Part shown: one piece after another, positions 12,648-24,059 of the stretch
Layout: each line of letters opens with the position of its first letter
Position numbering within the stretch: the first letter of the stretch is position 1
Assembly: GCA_032191485.1 (NCBI GenBank)
Contig: JAVDOI010000001.1
Coordinates: 34,143,885-34,207,884, forward strand
Length of the DNA stretch: 64,000 nt
Direction: 5' to 3'
From: Leptoclinus maculatus
Lineage: Eukaryota; Chordata; Actinopteri; Perciformes; Stichaeidae
Program-made: the position numbers and the translations under genes
Notes under the pieces: generated by a model
Seen by the model: only the letters and a program-made list of their open reading frames with translations
Database searches by the model: none
What the model was told of the DNA's origin: nothing

Positions 12648-12687
12648 CCGTGAAAGCAAAGCCCCTGTGAGTCAGAGAGCCCTAGCA
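12648..12687 (+). pseudogene. Exon fragment running into the assembly gap
   Basis: The acceptor CTCCCCTTTAG is followed by codons for VRESKAPVSQRALA. The phase joins that of the preceding exon exactly. The remainder is lost in the N run. Confidence 0.5.
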
Positions 12688-12887
12688 NNNNNNNNNNNNN
12701 NNNNNNNNNNNNNNNNNNNNNNNNNNNNNNNNNNNNNNNNNNNNNNNNNNNNNNNNNNNNNNNNNNNNNNNNNNNNNNNNNNNNNNNNNNNNNNNNNNNN
12801 NNNNNNNNNNNNNNNNNNNNNNNNNNNNNNNNNNNNNNNNNNNNNNNNNNNNNNNNNNNNNNNNNNNNNNNNNNNNNNNNNNNNNNN
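12688..12887. other. Assembly gap (200 N)
   Basis: A run of exactly 200 N. The round size suggests an estimated or default gap. Frames crossing it are meaningless. Confidence 1.
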
Positions 12888-13254
12888 GCGCAGTACCACT
12901 CGCGGCCATTTAGGACACAGTGTCATGGACATAATGAACAACAAAAGATATTTGAATAGTTTGAACTTATGTGTTTTTCAAGAATGAATATTCAAACATA
13001 ATTTTGGGCCAATTTTGACAGCCGTAATGTACAGTAATGACATGTTATCTGCCTGTAAAACAAGTTTCCTTATTAATCACGTTTTAGGTCTGTATGCCAT
13101 AGTGAAAACTATGCATCATGATGACAAACTACACATTTGCAGACCTTTTAACTGCACTTTCTGATCATTTGAGTTAGGTATCTGTTTATTGCGCTGATCT
13201 GGAATGTTAATCTTGTATAACGCCTTGTGTTTTGTTCCTTTTGAAAACTTACAG

Positions 13255-13342
13255 GTATCTGTGTCATATTCAGTATTTGCAGCTCTTTAAGTCTGTCCTG
13301 CTCAACTTCCCTTTTCTGAAGGGAAGTTGTGGATCTGGATAT
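13255..13342 (+). pseudogene. Exon with FPFLKGSCGSGY motif
   Basis: The acceptor is AACTTACAG and the donor is TAT|GTAAGT. It is open in one frame (29 codons plus one base), ending in the motif LLNFPFLKGSCGSGY. I recall equivalent FP.LK...GSGY segments in multicopy fish SAM-containing proteins. A perfect 11-bp inverted repeat (13303-13329) underlies the NFPFLKGSC codons. Confidence 0.6.
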
Positions 13343-13449
13343 GTAAGTAGTATTCTCTCATTGACTAAAAGAGTAATGCTAAACTGAATTTTATGCTTCA
13401 TACTTCATGCTCCAGCTCAGTCCTAATTGTGTCATTGTTTATTACTTAG

Positions 13450-13651
13450 CAAACATATGCAATGGATGCTGGGGAGGACCAAAGAAGTACGAGCCACCGT
13501 ATTGCAACAATGAAGCAGGAGTGCCAAAAGATGAGGCCCAATTTGGACATCATTTGCCAATGCCTCCAGAGAGTACAGAAGACACTATATTCAACAACAC
13601 TCTACTGCAGAGGTCTTAAAAGAATTCCCCTGCTTCTCTATTCCAATCTTG
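13450..13651 (+). pseudogene. Exon with helical region, internal frame break
   Basis: The acceptor is TTATTACTTAG and the donor is CTTG|GTGAGT. The first part reads as a charged helical segment (MKQECQKMRPNLDII..LQR). Near 13585 the protein-like reading moves to another frame as STAEVLKEFPCFSIPIL, where VLKEFP suits this family. A small indel is the likely cause. Confidence 0.5.
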
Positions 13652-13813
13652 GTGAGTGTTTTATCTAATATATAACACGTGCTCTAAAAAGTTGACTTGA
13701 CGTTTACCTAGATACTTTTATCAAAAGCAACACTCCTGAGGGAATTGGACAGTCTCAAAACTTTGCAGAATCAGAATTGTGACTTTTATTGAAAAATGAT
13801 TTGTCATTTGCAG

Positions 13814-13893
13814 GCCTGTTGGTGAATGCAGCCATACTCCTCCTACCATCGGTCTTCAAAGAAAATGCATCACAGCTGTTTGCAATAGATAAG
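13814..13893 (+). pseudogene. Short exon (LLVNAAILLLPSVFKE)
   Basis: The acceptor is GTCATTTGCAG and the donor is AAG|GTTAGT. The likely frame reads LLVNAAILLLPSVFKENAS and ends on a complete codon, joining the next exon in phase. It does not join the previous exon in phase. Confidence 0.5.
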
Positions 13894-14103
13894 GTTAGTC
13901 ATTTGTGTTTGTGGGGGGCAACTTGAATTTGTTTATTTAAAAAAGGGAAATATATTTTCAGAAAATTAAGATTAAGTGCAATTTCAAAAATATGACATCT
14001 AATCTCAACAAACTAGCATTTTATGTGCAACTAAGCATATCAGAAAGGTTTGATCTTTAAACATTACAGAATACAGCTTTAAGTTTCAAATGTTTTGTTT
14101 CAG

Positions 14104-14364
14104 GAACCACTAAGCCCAACACCCACAATTGTCCTGAGCAGCAGCGATGGCAAGCCCCTGAGTGACGGCACAGATGTTTTTGTAGCAGTGGATGGACAAA
14201 AAATGATGGTGGACAATGAAGACACAGACGGTTCATTGGTCATGGGTGTTGTGTTGGCCCTCTATCATCTGACATTTTTTTTTTCATTTTTGGAGGCATT
14301 TATCCTGAAGCTGGACACACGGGTAGCTGTGCAGAGAGTGGCAAATGCTCCGAATATTTCTTAG
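14104..14364 (+). CDS. Terminal exon of the transposon gene
   Basis: The acceptor TTTGTTTCAG leads into an uninterrupted 86-codon frame ending at 14362-14364 (TAG). It starts EPLSPTPTIVLSSSDGKPL and contains DGTDVFVAVDGQKMMVDNED, then a hydrophobic LYHLTFFFSFLEAFIL encoded partly by a T run. The phase matches the preceding exon. An AATAAA follows 53 bases after the stop. The region between SAM-type and C-terminal segments is not a domain I can name. This is the best-preserved part of the gene. Confidence 0.6.
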   Translation, partial: EPLSPTPTIVLSSSDGKPLSDGTDVFVAVDGQKMMVDNEDTDGSLVMGVVLALYHLTFFFSFLEAFILKLDTRVAVQRVANAPNIS

Positions 14365-14417
14365 ATAGGACACTGCATGTAGCACATGGATTACATTGTA
14401 TAGAGTTGATTTCTGAC

Positions 14418-14423
14418 AATAAA
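14418..14423 (+). terminator. Polyadenylation signal AATAAA
   Basis: Canonical hexamer 53 bases after the stop codon, followed by GT-rich sequence (CAGGTGTTTGTTTT) typical of a downstream element. Confidence 0.65.
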
Positions 14424-14616
14424 GTGAAGTGCAGTACATCTACAGGTGTTTGTTTTATCCAAAAATCTATTTGCCATCATTTCTGTGCATGTAAAAGATG
14501 ATTTTATAGATCATCACGGAAAAGATCCTGGAATATGATCTCTAAAAAAGAGTGGGAACCCTGATTCCATTGTTATGCTGTTAAAATGTAAAAGAAAATC
14601 ATGTTTTCCAAAAATC

Positions 14617-14975
14617 GGTTCTCTTAAAGAACCATTTATTCCTGGGAAGAACCATTTATTCCTGGGAAGAACCATTTTTACCTAAAGAACCATTTGAAAA
14701 GGGTTCTTTATGGAACCATTTGGGTCCATAAAGAACCTTTTTGAAAATGGTTCTTTCAAGAACCTTTTTGTCTTTAGGTTCTTCAAAGAACCAGAAATGG
14801 TGCTTCAAAGAACCATTTTTTGAAGGTTCTTTGAAGCACCTTTGTGGGTTCTTTAAAGAACCGTTTAAGGAAATGGTTCTTTAAAGAACCCTGGTCGGAA
14901 AGGTTCTTTGTGGAACCAAAAATGGTTCTTCTATGGCATCACTCCGAAGAACCATTTTCGGTTCCAGGTGGAACC
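14617..14975. repeat. Right subterminal GGTTCTT/AAGAACC array
   Basis: About twenty GGTTCTT or AAGAACC words in both orientations. Several abut as perfect palindromes (GGTTCTTTAAAGAACC twice), and there is a near-perfect duplication of AAGAACCATTTATTCCTGGG at 14629-14668. The array ends 16 bp before the element terminus and mirrors the left array. Confidence 0.92.
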
Positions 14976-15077
14976 TTTATTTTTCTGTGTGTACAGTAGG
15001 TTTAATACTGTATGCCATGTCAATTACTGGCCCTTATATGGTCACATTGTGCTTTTTATGTTTGTAGTTCTGCTCAT

Positions 15078-15148
15078 GTTAAGCACTTTGTGACTGTCTG
15101 TGAAAAGCTCTTCATAAATATATTTGACTTACTTACTTTACTTACTTA
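15078..15148 (+). repeat. 3' tail of an L2-like non-LTR retroposon with (TTAC)n
   Basis: AAGCACTTTGTGACTGTCTGTGAAAAGC, CTTCATAAATATATTTGAC, then TTACTTACTTTACTTACTT. Such CACTTTGTGA..ATAAAT tails with a 4-bp repeat end are typical of vertebrate L2-type copies. It starts 87 bp past the transposon's right end. No coding part remains. Confidence 0.6.
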
Positions 15149-18100
15149 TCCTGTTCATGGGTACATTTAGAGTTAGATACAGGTAACAGCTATCATCCAC
15201 AATCTTTCCTTAGTTTAAATGTTGTTCAGAAGTTTAGTACTGTACTAATTTCAGTCAATAGTTGAAGCGTATGCTACCAGGGATTTCTGATCAAGTTTTG
15301 TTGGCCTTGATCTGAGCCCTTTAGTATAGGATATCTACAGATGCTGAGTCTGATCCAATACATATAAAAACTTTATATTTAATTATTGATTATATATGTG
15401 TAACATCTGTCACATTGAAATAAAAGCAAACATACCATATTCTTCACGAGCTTCTTGATCCAAATGCTTGAGGTTTTGTTTGTTGAAATCATAAGAATGA
15501 AAGTTAAACAGGGAAAAATGAGACTCCTTAAACTGACATAATGCCATCCGTTTGAGAGAAGACGTATCACTCTGTTGAGCTTTTAGAAACTGCAGAGTTG
15601 CGTTTCTTCCCCTACAAATGCTATTGGGCCAACTGCAGACACCGGTTGCTGAGAGCACGCAAACCTGACATGTCTAACTTTGGCCTGTCATCCAGTTACT
15701 CACGGAATCAATATTAATTAGTGAAAGCTGATATGACCTTCTGCTGGCGATGTCATTTTTACAGCTGAAAGCAGCAGTAAGCGCAGGCTAAAAATGAGCT
15801 GCTCCTTCCTAAATATTTTAGACACTTTTACTCTTTGCTAAGAAGAAAGAGAGAGGAGAAATAACAGATTTGTAAGCATTAGAGTTAAGTAAAACCATGT
15901 ATGTTCAGTTTCTGAACTCGCAGTCGCTCGCTGGTGCACCCACATTTCACATGCATATGCAGCTAAATGCTAGCACTGTGTTGCACTACAGCGCCATAGG
16001 CTGAGGTGAACTGAACACAGTAGAGCGCAGTAAAGAGAGGATGGTAATTTGATGGACTTTCGCTGATACCATTCCATTTTGACGTGCCCGGATTACGTCT
16101 CTTCTTGATCACCATATTTCACTTTTCTTCTGTGGAGATCTTAATAGTATCTGGTTGGTTCTAGTCACATATCTCAACATACAATCCTCACTTTCATTAA
16201 AGAAATGGACTAACACATTATTATACATTACCTTATACGTTTTACTTCCCAATGTATGCAATGTTGTGTATCAAATAATACCAATAAAATGTATAAAATA
16301 ATATTCTTTTGTAACTAGGGAGAAGAATATTGATAGTAAATTTTACAATTCATGAATTGTCAAGTGACTAGCAACAGGGACATCCTTTTTAATTCACTAA
16401 CTGGCAAGAAAACTTCTATGCCACATTTTGGTGTAAACTCTACTTTCTTCAAATACTGGGCAGATTTAAATTTTCTTTCAGGCCCAGCTTTGAATCTGTC
16501 ACGGATTTAATTTCCATTTCCCTACGACATTCCTTTTATCATGCCAGGCAAGACAAGATGTAGGAGATGAAACTAAGCAGATAAAGAGTAGTTGATCCTC
16601 TCTGCAACAGCTGTGTGTTTTAGTTCATGATGAAAAGAAATCTGGCTTTGTTTATTAGTAAGAAAGAAGTAGGTTGCTATGCTGTTGACTGAGCAACACT
16701 AATTAAAATCCCTGTAGAGCCAGGACTTTTCTAGCTGCTGCTAAACTTTGCTTTGCTTTTGAAAAAATGCATTTCTATTTTTAGATGATCCAATTTGTCT
16801 TATCCCTCGCAAACTGTGTGTGCAAATGTTCAATTATTATTCATATTTTTTTTTTTTTTTTTTTTTTGAAGTGTTTGCTCCAAAGTGCGGTAAAGCATTT
16901 GGAAAGAAAAATGTGATTAGTTAGTCTGATAAAATGTATTATGTTATTAGAACAACTCTGCATTCATAGGGGAACAGTGATGGCACACATCCATATATAT
17001 TGCTTATAGGTATATAGATTATTGTTGTATATTAAGACTGTTGCTGTTTGTTTTTTGATCACAGGGACATTGAAGGGAAAAGGCCATGTTTTGTGATGTT
17101 TGCTGCAGTGTCTTAGTGCAGGCAAACAACCACCACACACACACTCGCATACACCACCTACTGTATAGCACTTGCACAGGTGTGGGAGGCAAGAAATAAT
17201 CAGTGGTACTGCACAAGTGTCAGCGTGTCCTCTTTGCCGGCCATAAAAGTTAATTAAAGACATTTTTTATTGTGCTCTGTTGCTCAAGCACAGGCTGGGC
17301 TGCTGCTGCTTAATAACAGCCTCCTCTGGAGCCCTCAGAGCCGCCTCTCCTGAAGCTGTCAAGAGAGTTGTACAGCTGAAAAATGGCTGACTGCAGATGT
17401 GTGTTCAGCATGTCGATGTGTACAGTACCTGGGTCTGGTAATTGTTTGCATGATTTCAAGAATTCCAGTCTAGATATTCATCCTTATTCTAGATCTAATA
17501 CTGCTTTGGTGTTTGTGTTTTTCTGAATTGTGACAAAGATGAAGACTCGTGTAGAGAACCATGAAACCACAATAGTGAGGATTCGACTGCTTGCTTCTCT
17601 GTGAGTGTGCAGTACTGTCAGACTGTTGAGTTTTAGGATTGGCTGATGAACAGATTGAATGTAATGCGTGATTAATCTATGTACCCTTACATAACCATAT
17701 GCAGTATTAAAACAAGACAAAAACAAATGTGAAAAAGACCAAAGATAACACTTTTCATTGTTAGTGGTTTGCCATTCCTGCACGGGACTCCCAGGAAACA
17801 TTATCCAGCGTTACTGTTTGTCATTTTTTCTTATTGATATCAGCCTCGCTGTTTTCTTTTAGTCTCCTACATCTGTACAAGAACTGTATGAAGTTACTAC
17901 ATTGCAAACCGAGTATTTCCTGCTTGCTGCTAGTTCACATTTAAAGCATTCAGCCGGCAACAGGGTGGCTTTTATTGTGAAGCAGTCACAGGAAACGCAA
18001 TGTAATTGTCATTTAGGCTAGTGCTGAAAAAGATAGTTCATCAGAAATGCATCTACAAAACAAGAGGAGAGTCCTTTTTGACAGCAGATCATTTTAAGAT

Positions 18101-18461
18101 ATGAGGTAGTAATGGAACAAGAAAGAGCAGCTACAGTGAGCTGTTAGATGAAGAGCTGCACACCTCCAACTCCTCAGAAAGCTAACTGTGGCCTGCTGTT
18201 GTGTGGAAAACTACTCTCACTGTGCTCAGCATGAAATTAGTTTGTGGTTGCTCTTGGAAAAATTGAAAAAGGCAGATCATTGACTGACTTCTTTACTAAA
18301 ACAATGTGCGTTTGTTTTGGTGCACTGTACATAGATACACTTGTTTGTCTTTTGTTGTGTTTCTGGCAAAGAGGCTGCCTTTACGAAATGTTTGTGCGTC
18401 CTCTAGAATTCTGGGACTTGTAGTATTTAACGGCACTTGCTGTTACCGCAAGTAGTGTCGC
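15149..18461. other. Non-coding stretch
   Basis: No recognisable coding segment. It contains a 22-T run (16846-16867) and otherwise ordinary A/T-rich sequence. Confidence 0.6.
16846..16867. repeat. Poly-T run (22 T)
   Basis: Uninterrupted T homopolymer. The sequence just left of it shows no SINE body on the opposite strand that I recognise. Confidence 0.9.
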
Positions 18462-18570
18462 CAATTCAATTCAATTCAATTTATTTTTGTATAGCCCAAA
18501 ATCACAAATTACAAATTTGCCTCAGAGGGCTTTACAATCTGTACACATGCGACATCCTCTGTCCCGGAAC
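18462..18570 (-). repeat. 3' end of a non-LTR retroposon, (AATTC)n tail
   Basis: CAATTCAATTCAATTCAATT is followed by a body with GTATAGCCCAAAATCACAAA, TTTGCCTCAGAGGGCTTTAC and CATGCGACATCCTCTGTCC. This is one of the most frequent interspersed-repeat 3' ends I know from spiny-rayed fish. The element reads on the minus strand, so the pentamer repeat is its 3' tail. Homology fades after about 18570, a 5' truncation. Confidence 0.8.
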
Positions 18571-18940
18571 CGGAATATCCGCCTGCACTGTAATCTTAAA
18601 GATTATAACTCTAAAAGTAAAATATACATTTTGTCAGAGAGGAACTTTTACATTGAAGTACATTCCATTCAAGTCTCTGCGTATTCACAAACTAGCAAAA
18701 CTTGGCTTGCCTAGTTTTTCAATTCTTCTGTCCTTCTTTCTTACGTTTAACAAAAAGCAGTTTGCAACACTGTGCATGAGGGAACAGTTCCAATATTTTG
18801 AAAAGCACAGTAAAATAGGTCTGACGTCTGCTGTACCCGGACACCAATGGTTGATAATAACCTATAATAAAAGGAGTAGAGAGGGATTAGTCTTCAATGG
18901 ACGATAGCCTTGATCCATTGACCCTAGATTTGCTCAGGAC

Positions 18941-19023
18941 CAGTGTTGGGCAAGTCACTTCACACCACGTTTTTTTACTAATTACTCAACATTAGTAGTA
19001 ATTAGTTACATTGCATATTACAT
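18941..19023. mobile_element. hAT-type terminal fragment (CAGTGTTGGGCAAG)
   Basis: CAGTGTTGGGCAAGTCACTT followed by TTACTAATTACTCA and AATTAGTTACATT matches a widespread vertebrate hAT-family end (CAGTGTTGGG plus AAGTTACT/TAATTAC words). The partner end CCCAACACTG was not found nearby, so this is a solo or truncated end. Confidence 0.55.
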
Positions 19024-22000
19024 TACATGTGTGGTACTGTGCATATGCACCTAGTAGTAAAAATGTTATCTTTTGTTGAAGTTTATTCAACTGTAATTGT
19101 GTCCTTCTCGGCGGTATTTGTCATATGCTGTGGGTATGGTATACTGTAGTAGTGTTTATTTGTATAATGTATGTATACTGTGCTCCTGCCAGCTCTGTTA
19201 TTGCTTTTTTTTTTTGGTTTGTTTTTTGCCAACCCCCTTTGAATTAGCTTCGTCCAAAGGTTCTCTGGAAAGAGGAAGGTATTTGTTGTTTGTGGCCGAC
19301 ACAGATGGTAATGCATTTGTCAAACTTTCACACTGTTGGCAGAATATTTACAACGTGCCCAGATCAGGTACGCCACGCCCATGTTCATGGTATAGTGTTT
19401 GGGGCTACAGTCTCACACGGGCTAACAACGGGATATCTCGTTACACTTAGCCCCTTTGCGAAACTTAAAGAAAACTACGCTTACCGGTAGGTAGTTATTG
19501 GCTGATTGTGCCAATTTGCCGCCCTCAGACTAGCGGCCCACATGTAGTTCAACTTGAATTACCAGGAAGAACGTGGTTGTAAATGAGGTGGCAGTGGAGG
19601 AGATGAGAAAGGGAGGAGGAGTTGGGAGGAATGATGAGATGGAGGGGGAAACCGAGAGGAGCGGTGCAGCAGTAAAGGATGCATTAAGCAATTAAAGTTG
19701 TGGAGCAGCAGAATGAAGTGATGCGATGATTTTTCCCTGTAATTGTCATAGCTATCACCAATGATTACAAGGGAGCACAGGAGACGGGAGCAAACGGCAA
19801 CAGTATGCTGTATATCTGCATGCTGCTTTGACAGTTTTTCATACATAATCACAGCCAGCTGAATACACACAAATACTGCCAATATAAAACCCATGACACG
19901 TTCAACGCTGTATTATGGCACAACACAATTGTATGTATCCCTGAGGTAATTAAGTCTAACGAGATCCACCAGAATTAAATTTACTTTCATAAAAGCCAAT
20001 ACAAAAAAAATGCCTCTGACAATGAAATGTATCTACATATTCTCACCATCTGCGCACTTATGCTCAAATAATCATGTATGCATCAATATTTGATGAACAA
20101 CAAAGACGTTAGCGCCCTGCAGTATTTTTGAGCTTGAGCCATGGGATTATGTTAACAGTGTTCACACAACCTCATCTATGATTCATTTATTGCCAGAACC
20201 CAAGCCACCACTGTTTAGTTGAGCCTGTCTGTAGGAGATAGCCAGTGGAAAGACAGAGGCTAGGCTACAGGATGGAAAGATAGTTGTAAAAAAGGAAGAC
20301 ATTAAGACGACAAAGAAATGTAACCTTTTGTGGGTGTTAAGTTTCAAGCTGTAACTGCAGTTCTCTCTCCCCCCCCCCCATTCCCCTTTGCTCCTTTCAG
20401 TCCCTCCCTCCCTCCTTTACTGCAGGTCTTTCCAGTCCTCATTAATGCAAATGTATGCAGCATGGCTGGCACAAAAACCAGCAGGGAGGGGTCCTCTCCC
20501 TTGATTACCAGCAGTGAGAGCGGGGGTAGGCGGGGGCGAGGGTGACCTGGACAGACACCTCATTTAATTTAATACATTGGAGCATGCAGCAGCGGGGGAG
20601 TTGAGGCGAGGGAGGGAGATAATCAAGAGGCTTGGCCCTTATAAATGTGCTCTGAGATGACATGTAAGAGATTGGATTTGGAAACGAAGAGCAAAGCCAA
20701 GCGGAACACAATTGATTGATTCCATTCAAGTGATCGTACCCACTGATGAGGAATGAGTTATATTAATGTTTTCTGAGGGAGGAGGATCTGATGAGATTTT
20801 TTAAAAATTCTAAATAAGTGTTTTCATTCTCTATTCCTTATTCAGCAAACTCTCCCATCTACAGTCCCATCTGCAGGAATAAATAGTCACCATAAATCCC
20901 TGTTATGCAGCAAAATGCAAACAGCAAACTCGCCACAGTTAGAAGCATGGCTACTTTGTGGATTCCCTAAAAACACTGTAATAGACTGTAGAAAACCACC
21001 AAACTTTAAGTTACACTACATAATTAAACAGTATCAGCAACAGCCAAAACACTGCAATTCTGAATGTGAATTAAAAATGAATAATAAGTGCAGTGCGTTT
21101 GATAGTGCATCGTATATCGACAAGGAAATATCTTTTAACTATGCAGAATTAATCCAAAAGATTCACATTAATACTTTTCTATGTAATTAGTTTTAACCAA
21201 CTTATGTTGTGGATGACCAGAAAGATAGAAACTAATGTACAACATGTAATCCAACAGAACGGCCCTACGACAAATATCTTGCTGAAAATCATGTTTCATT
21301 TTTGTTCAGACTGCGTCATAGAGGACTTGACTCAAATGTGCCCTTTAAATACATGGAGGAACTAAATATTAGAAATATATCTCGCAATGTAATGTTTTCC
21401 AATACAACTCCACCGTAGACAATGCTCTTGATGCGTTTGATAATGGACATAGTTATTGCACTACTTTATAGCATTACTGAATATTGTAACGTTTCTTTTT
21501 TTTTTCTTTGAGTCAATCAGTGTAGGATTTCACTGTCGACGGAAGATGGGAAACTGACGCAACAGAACTTAACATTACACAGATGCTCCCTGATCTCTGG
21601 CTCTGCCCTAACATTCTAAGAAGATGATTCTTTTAGCATCCAGGCCCCATAATTCAGAGCTAACAGCCATGTCTGCCAGTGGCTCCAGTTCAGTACTGCA
21701 ACTCTTTAAGGTAAGGTGATCCCTGATCCCCCTCATCCCCTCTCTTCTGAAGATGAGCAGTCCCATCCTGAGGCTAGTGCACCTCTTAAGACGTCAGCTG
21801 AGGGTTGACACACCACCCGCCACTCCCTCCATCCATACTGTGACGAATGGCAGGAAATCAGATGGTGGCCATGACAGGCCGATTATGAGATCCCTCTGTC
21901 TACATGACTTAGCCCCGTCTCTGCTTCTTAATCGTTAAATGTGATTAAAGCAAACAAACGAAGCATTATTAGATTAGTGAGAAGGACATGGAGTCTTTGT

Positions 22001-22476
22001 TTCTTATTATCTTTAACTTTTTAATGAAACGCTGCTTGAAATTAACATTGCTTTCACTAATTTGATTTAGCATTGCCCCCGAGAAATACCAGACAGCTCT
22101 CATTGCCTGCAGACAGTTTGAGATCCTTGTCAGGGGGGTTGAGATCAAATGTTGGAGCGAGGCAAACATTCCTGTTCTTCTGCAAAGTTCACAGAAGCTG
22201 ATTGAGTTATTGGTGCTGCACTGTATGTGCATTACAGATGATTTTAGATGAGACTATAGAGAGATGAGTTACAGACAAAGTCTGAGACACTAGAAATGGA
22301 TTAGTGTATTGTTAACACACAACATATTTAGAAGTAAATAAACAGGAAACCTTGATAGTAAAATGAATATTGCAGTGGTCACTTCAATGGACACTCAACT
22401 GTTCTTGCTGATAGTGTTTGTTCAAAAGCTGTTGTGTGCTTGAATTAAAGAGGGCTAGCGTTTGCTTGAATAGCAA

Positions 22477-22496
22477 GTGTGTGTGTGTGTGTGTGT
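22477..22496. repeat. (GT)n microsatellite
   Basis: Uninterrupted GT run of ten units. Confidence 0.95.
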
Positions 22497-24059
22497 CTGT
22501 AATTGGTAGCGGGTGCTGCATTGTTGTTGAAAATAATCCTGTCAGCATAATCCTCCTTTGTGAGGTTCATTAATTGCATTTAAGATCGGATGCAATCTAG
22601 CTGATTCAGGCCCTGCTCCTGCTGCACAAAGCCCCTGTCGCTTCAAAGGCTAAAGGGTCGGGTAAAGGATGTTTTCAGATTTTCATTTCAATATACACTG
22701 CTTTTTCATCCCTTTAACCCATAATAGTGTGACTGCATTGTGTTTACGGCGACAAAATGAATTCAACAGCCAGCCATTTTCAGAGTGCAGCTGCCACTAG
22801 CCACTGCTACTTGTGTTGGTGAGACGAGGGCTTTTTTTTTAAACAATTGAATCATAAGGTGCAGTATTTTACATTACATATCAGACACTTTTCTGACGGG
22901 CATACTCTTAACTATATGATGAAATGTCATGTTTGTTACATATGTATACTGGAGTATTCGTAGAGGTGGTTACGCAGTCATATATATGGTGGTGCATTGT
23001 TTGCATATTTACCACACAGATTATTCAGGTTTACTAAGGCTTGTTTTTGAATGGGTCAGGTCCCTCATAGAGAAAGACCAGGAATTTGGAGGCACTCAAA
23101 CAGCCCACTGTATGAGCCATACACAGCTTTCTCTCACACAGCCATGTCTCTAAATTACTGTCCCTTTTTTTTTCCTGAATGAAACTTTAGGAAATCCATT
23201 TTGTATGGCCTTTGCAGCTTTAACTGTCTGAGATACAGCTGCTTAAAACCAGAGGTCACCTCCACACTTGTTTAATACCTACTCAGAGCACCTTAGTGAG
23301 TGTGTTTTTGCCCTGACTGGCAATAAATACTCATGGACAGGGCAGGGTTTATCTTTTCTCAGTGTTTTAAATGGATGCCTTCCTTTAAAAGGAATATAAT
23401 GCACAAATGAGGGAAGTAGCAGTGTAGTGCCCAGGAAGAGGTGAAGAAACGTGTCAAAACATCGCTACCCCCTGCAGAGAGAGAGTAGCCCTTACGTGCG
23501 GTGTTAGAAGACTAGACCACTAAATCATATTTTACGTTTACGTCATACATCACTGAGGAGTGGGAACTATTTTCACGTGTCTTGCAGACTGGGACAATAC
23601 ATGAGAGCCGTACAGGCAGGAACATTGCGGAGTTTCTGAAAACTGAACATGGAGGAATGGGACATAAATGGGAAGGACCCAGCCATAGTGACAGACAACT
23701 TTACTTAATGCACTTTATTTCATATGATGTTTATGGCATCTACATGTAAGTTAAGAGTGGTCAGTGACAAAATAATACAATATGTATTTTATTTCATATT
23801 AAGTTGTGGCAAGTGCGTTTTAGTAAGAAAAAATTACAATATGAACCTTATTTTCATATAATTTTTTATGGCAGGTGCTTTTCAGTCAAGTGTGTTCACT
23901 GCTGAGTGGCTATGTGCAATGCAAATACCTTTTGAAGTACTTTTGATGTAATTTGTCCGCTGAGTTATCAGTATGTGATGTACGTATTGGACTATCCAGG
24001 TGGTACACAGCAAGTTGTATTTTCAGCTCTATTTTTACATTTTCAGTATTGCAATATAT

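Larger units (their letters stand above)
12411..14423 (+). pseudogene. Multi-exon transposon-borne gene with SAM-like module, frame-damaged
   Basis: Six plus-strand coding segments can be read: 12411-12523, 12648 into the N gap, 13255-13342, 13450-13651, 13814-13893 and 14104-14364. Nearly all are bounded by AG and GT splice signals, ending in a stop and an AATAAA at 14418. The first segment resembles a SAM (sterile alpha motif) domain. Segment three carries FPFLKGSCGSGY. From memory, the many multicopy fish proteins named 'sterile alpha motif domain-containing protein 3-like' have an equivalent FP.LK...GSGY segment. Phase is consistent from segment 1 to 2 and from 5 to 6. The frame breaks inside segment 1 (stop after SERK, best match continuing in another frame) and inside segment 4, and it does not match between segments 4 and 5. 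A start codon was not found; it would lie in an upstream exon. The role is unknown, either transposition-associated or captured cargo. Confidence 0.6.
9934..14991 (+). mobile_element. ~5 kb DNA transposon with GGTTCTT/AAGAACC terminal arrays
   Basis: The left end reads CACACAGAAAAA and then GGTTC. The right end, read on the opposite strand, is CACACAGAAAAATAAAGGTTC, so the two ends are near-perfect inverted repeats. Both are flanked by TA (9932-9933 and 14992-14993), a possible 2-bp target duplication. Just inside each end lies an array of GGTTCTT and AAGAACC words (about eight on the left, about twenty on the right). Between them sits a plus-strand multi-exon gene with intact-looking splice sites and a polyadenylation signal. 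CAC-initial ends with short duplications are compatible with CMC/EnSpm-like elements, but I see no DDE transposase, so the superfamily is open. The element also holds a 244-bp TA/CATA tract and a 200-base assembly gap. Confidence 0.75.

Noticed and set aside
12667..12987. Open frames across the N run
   Set aside because: They are artefacts of unknown bases.
18102..18111. let-7-like seed TGAGGTAGTA
   Set aside because: The mature sequence diverges after the seed and no complementary arm lies within 100 bases.
18437..18907. 156-codon plus-strand open frame
   Set aside because: It begins in the AATTC tail of a non-LTR repeat and continues in A/T-rich sequence; no motif.
19901..19911. TTCAACGCTGT, matching part of miR-181
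   Set aside because: Only an 11-base match; the 3' half differs and no hairpin partner is visible.
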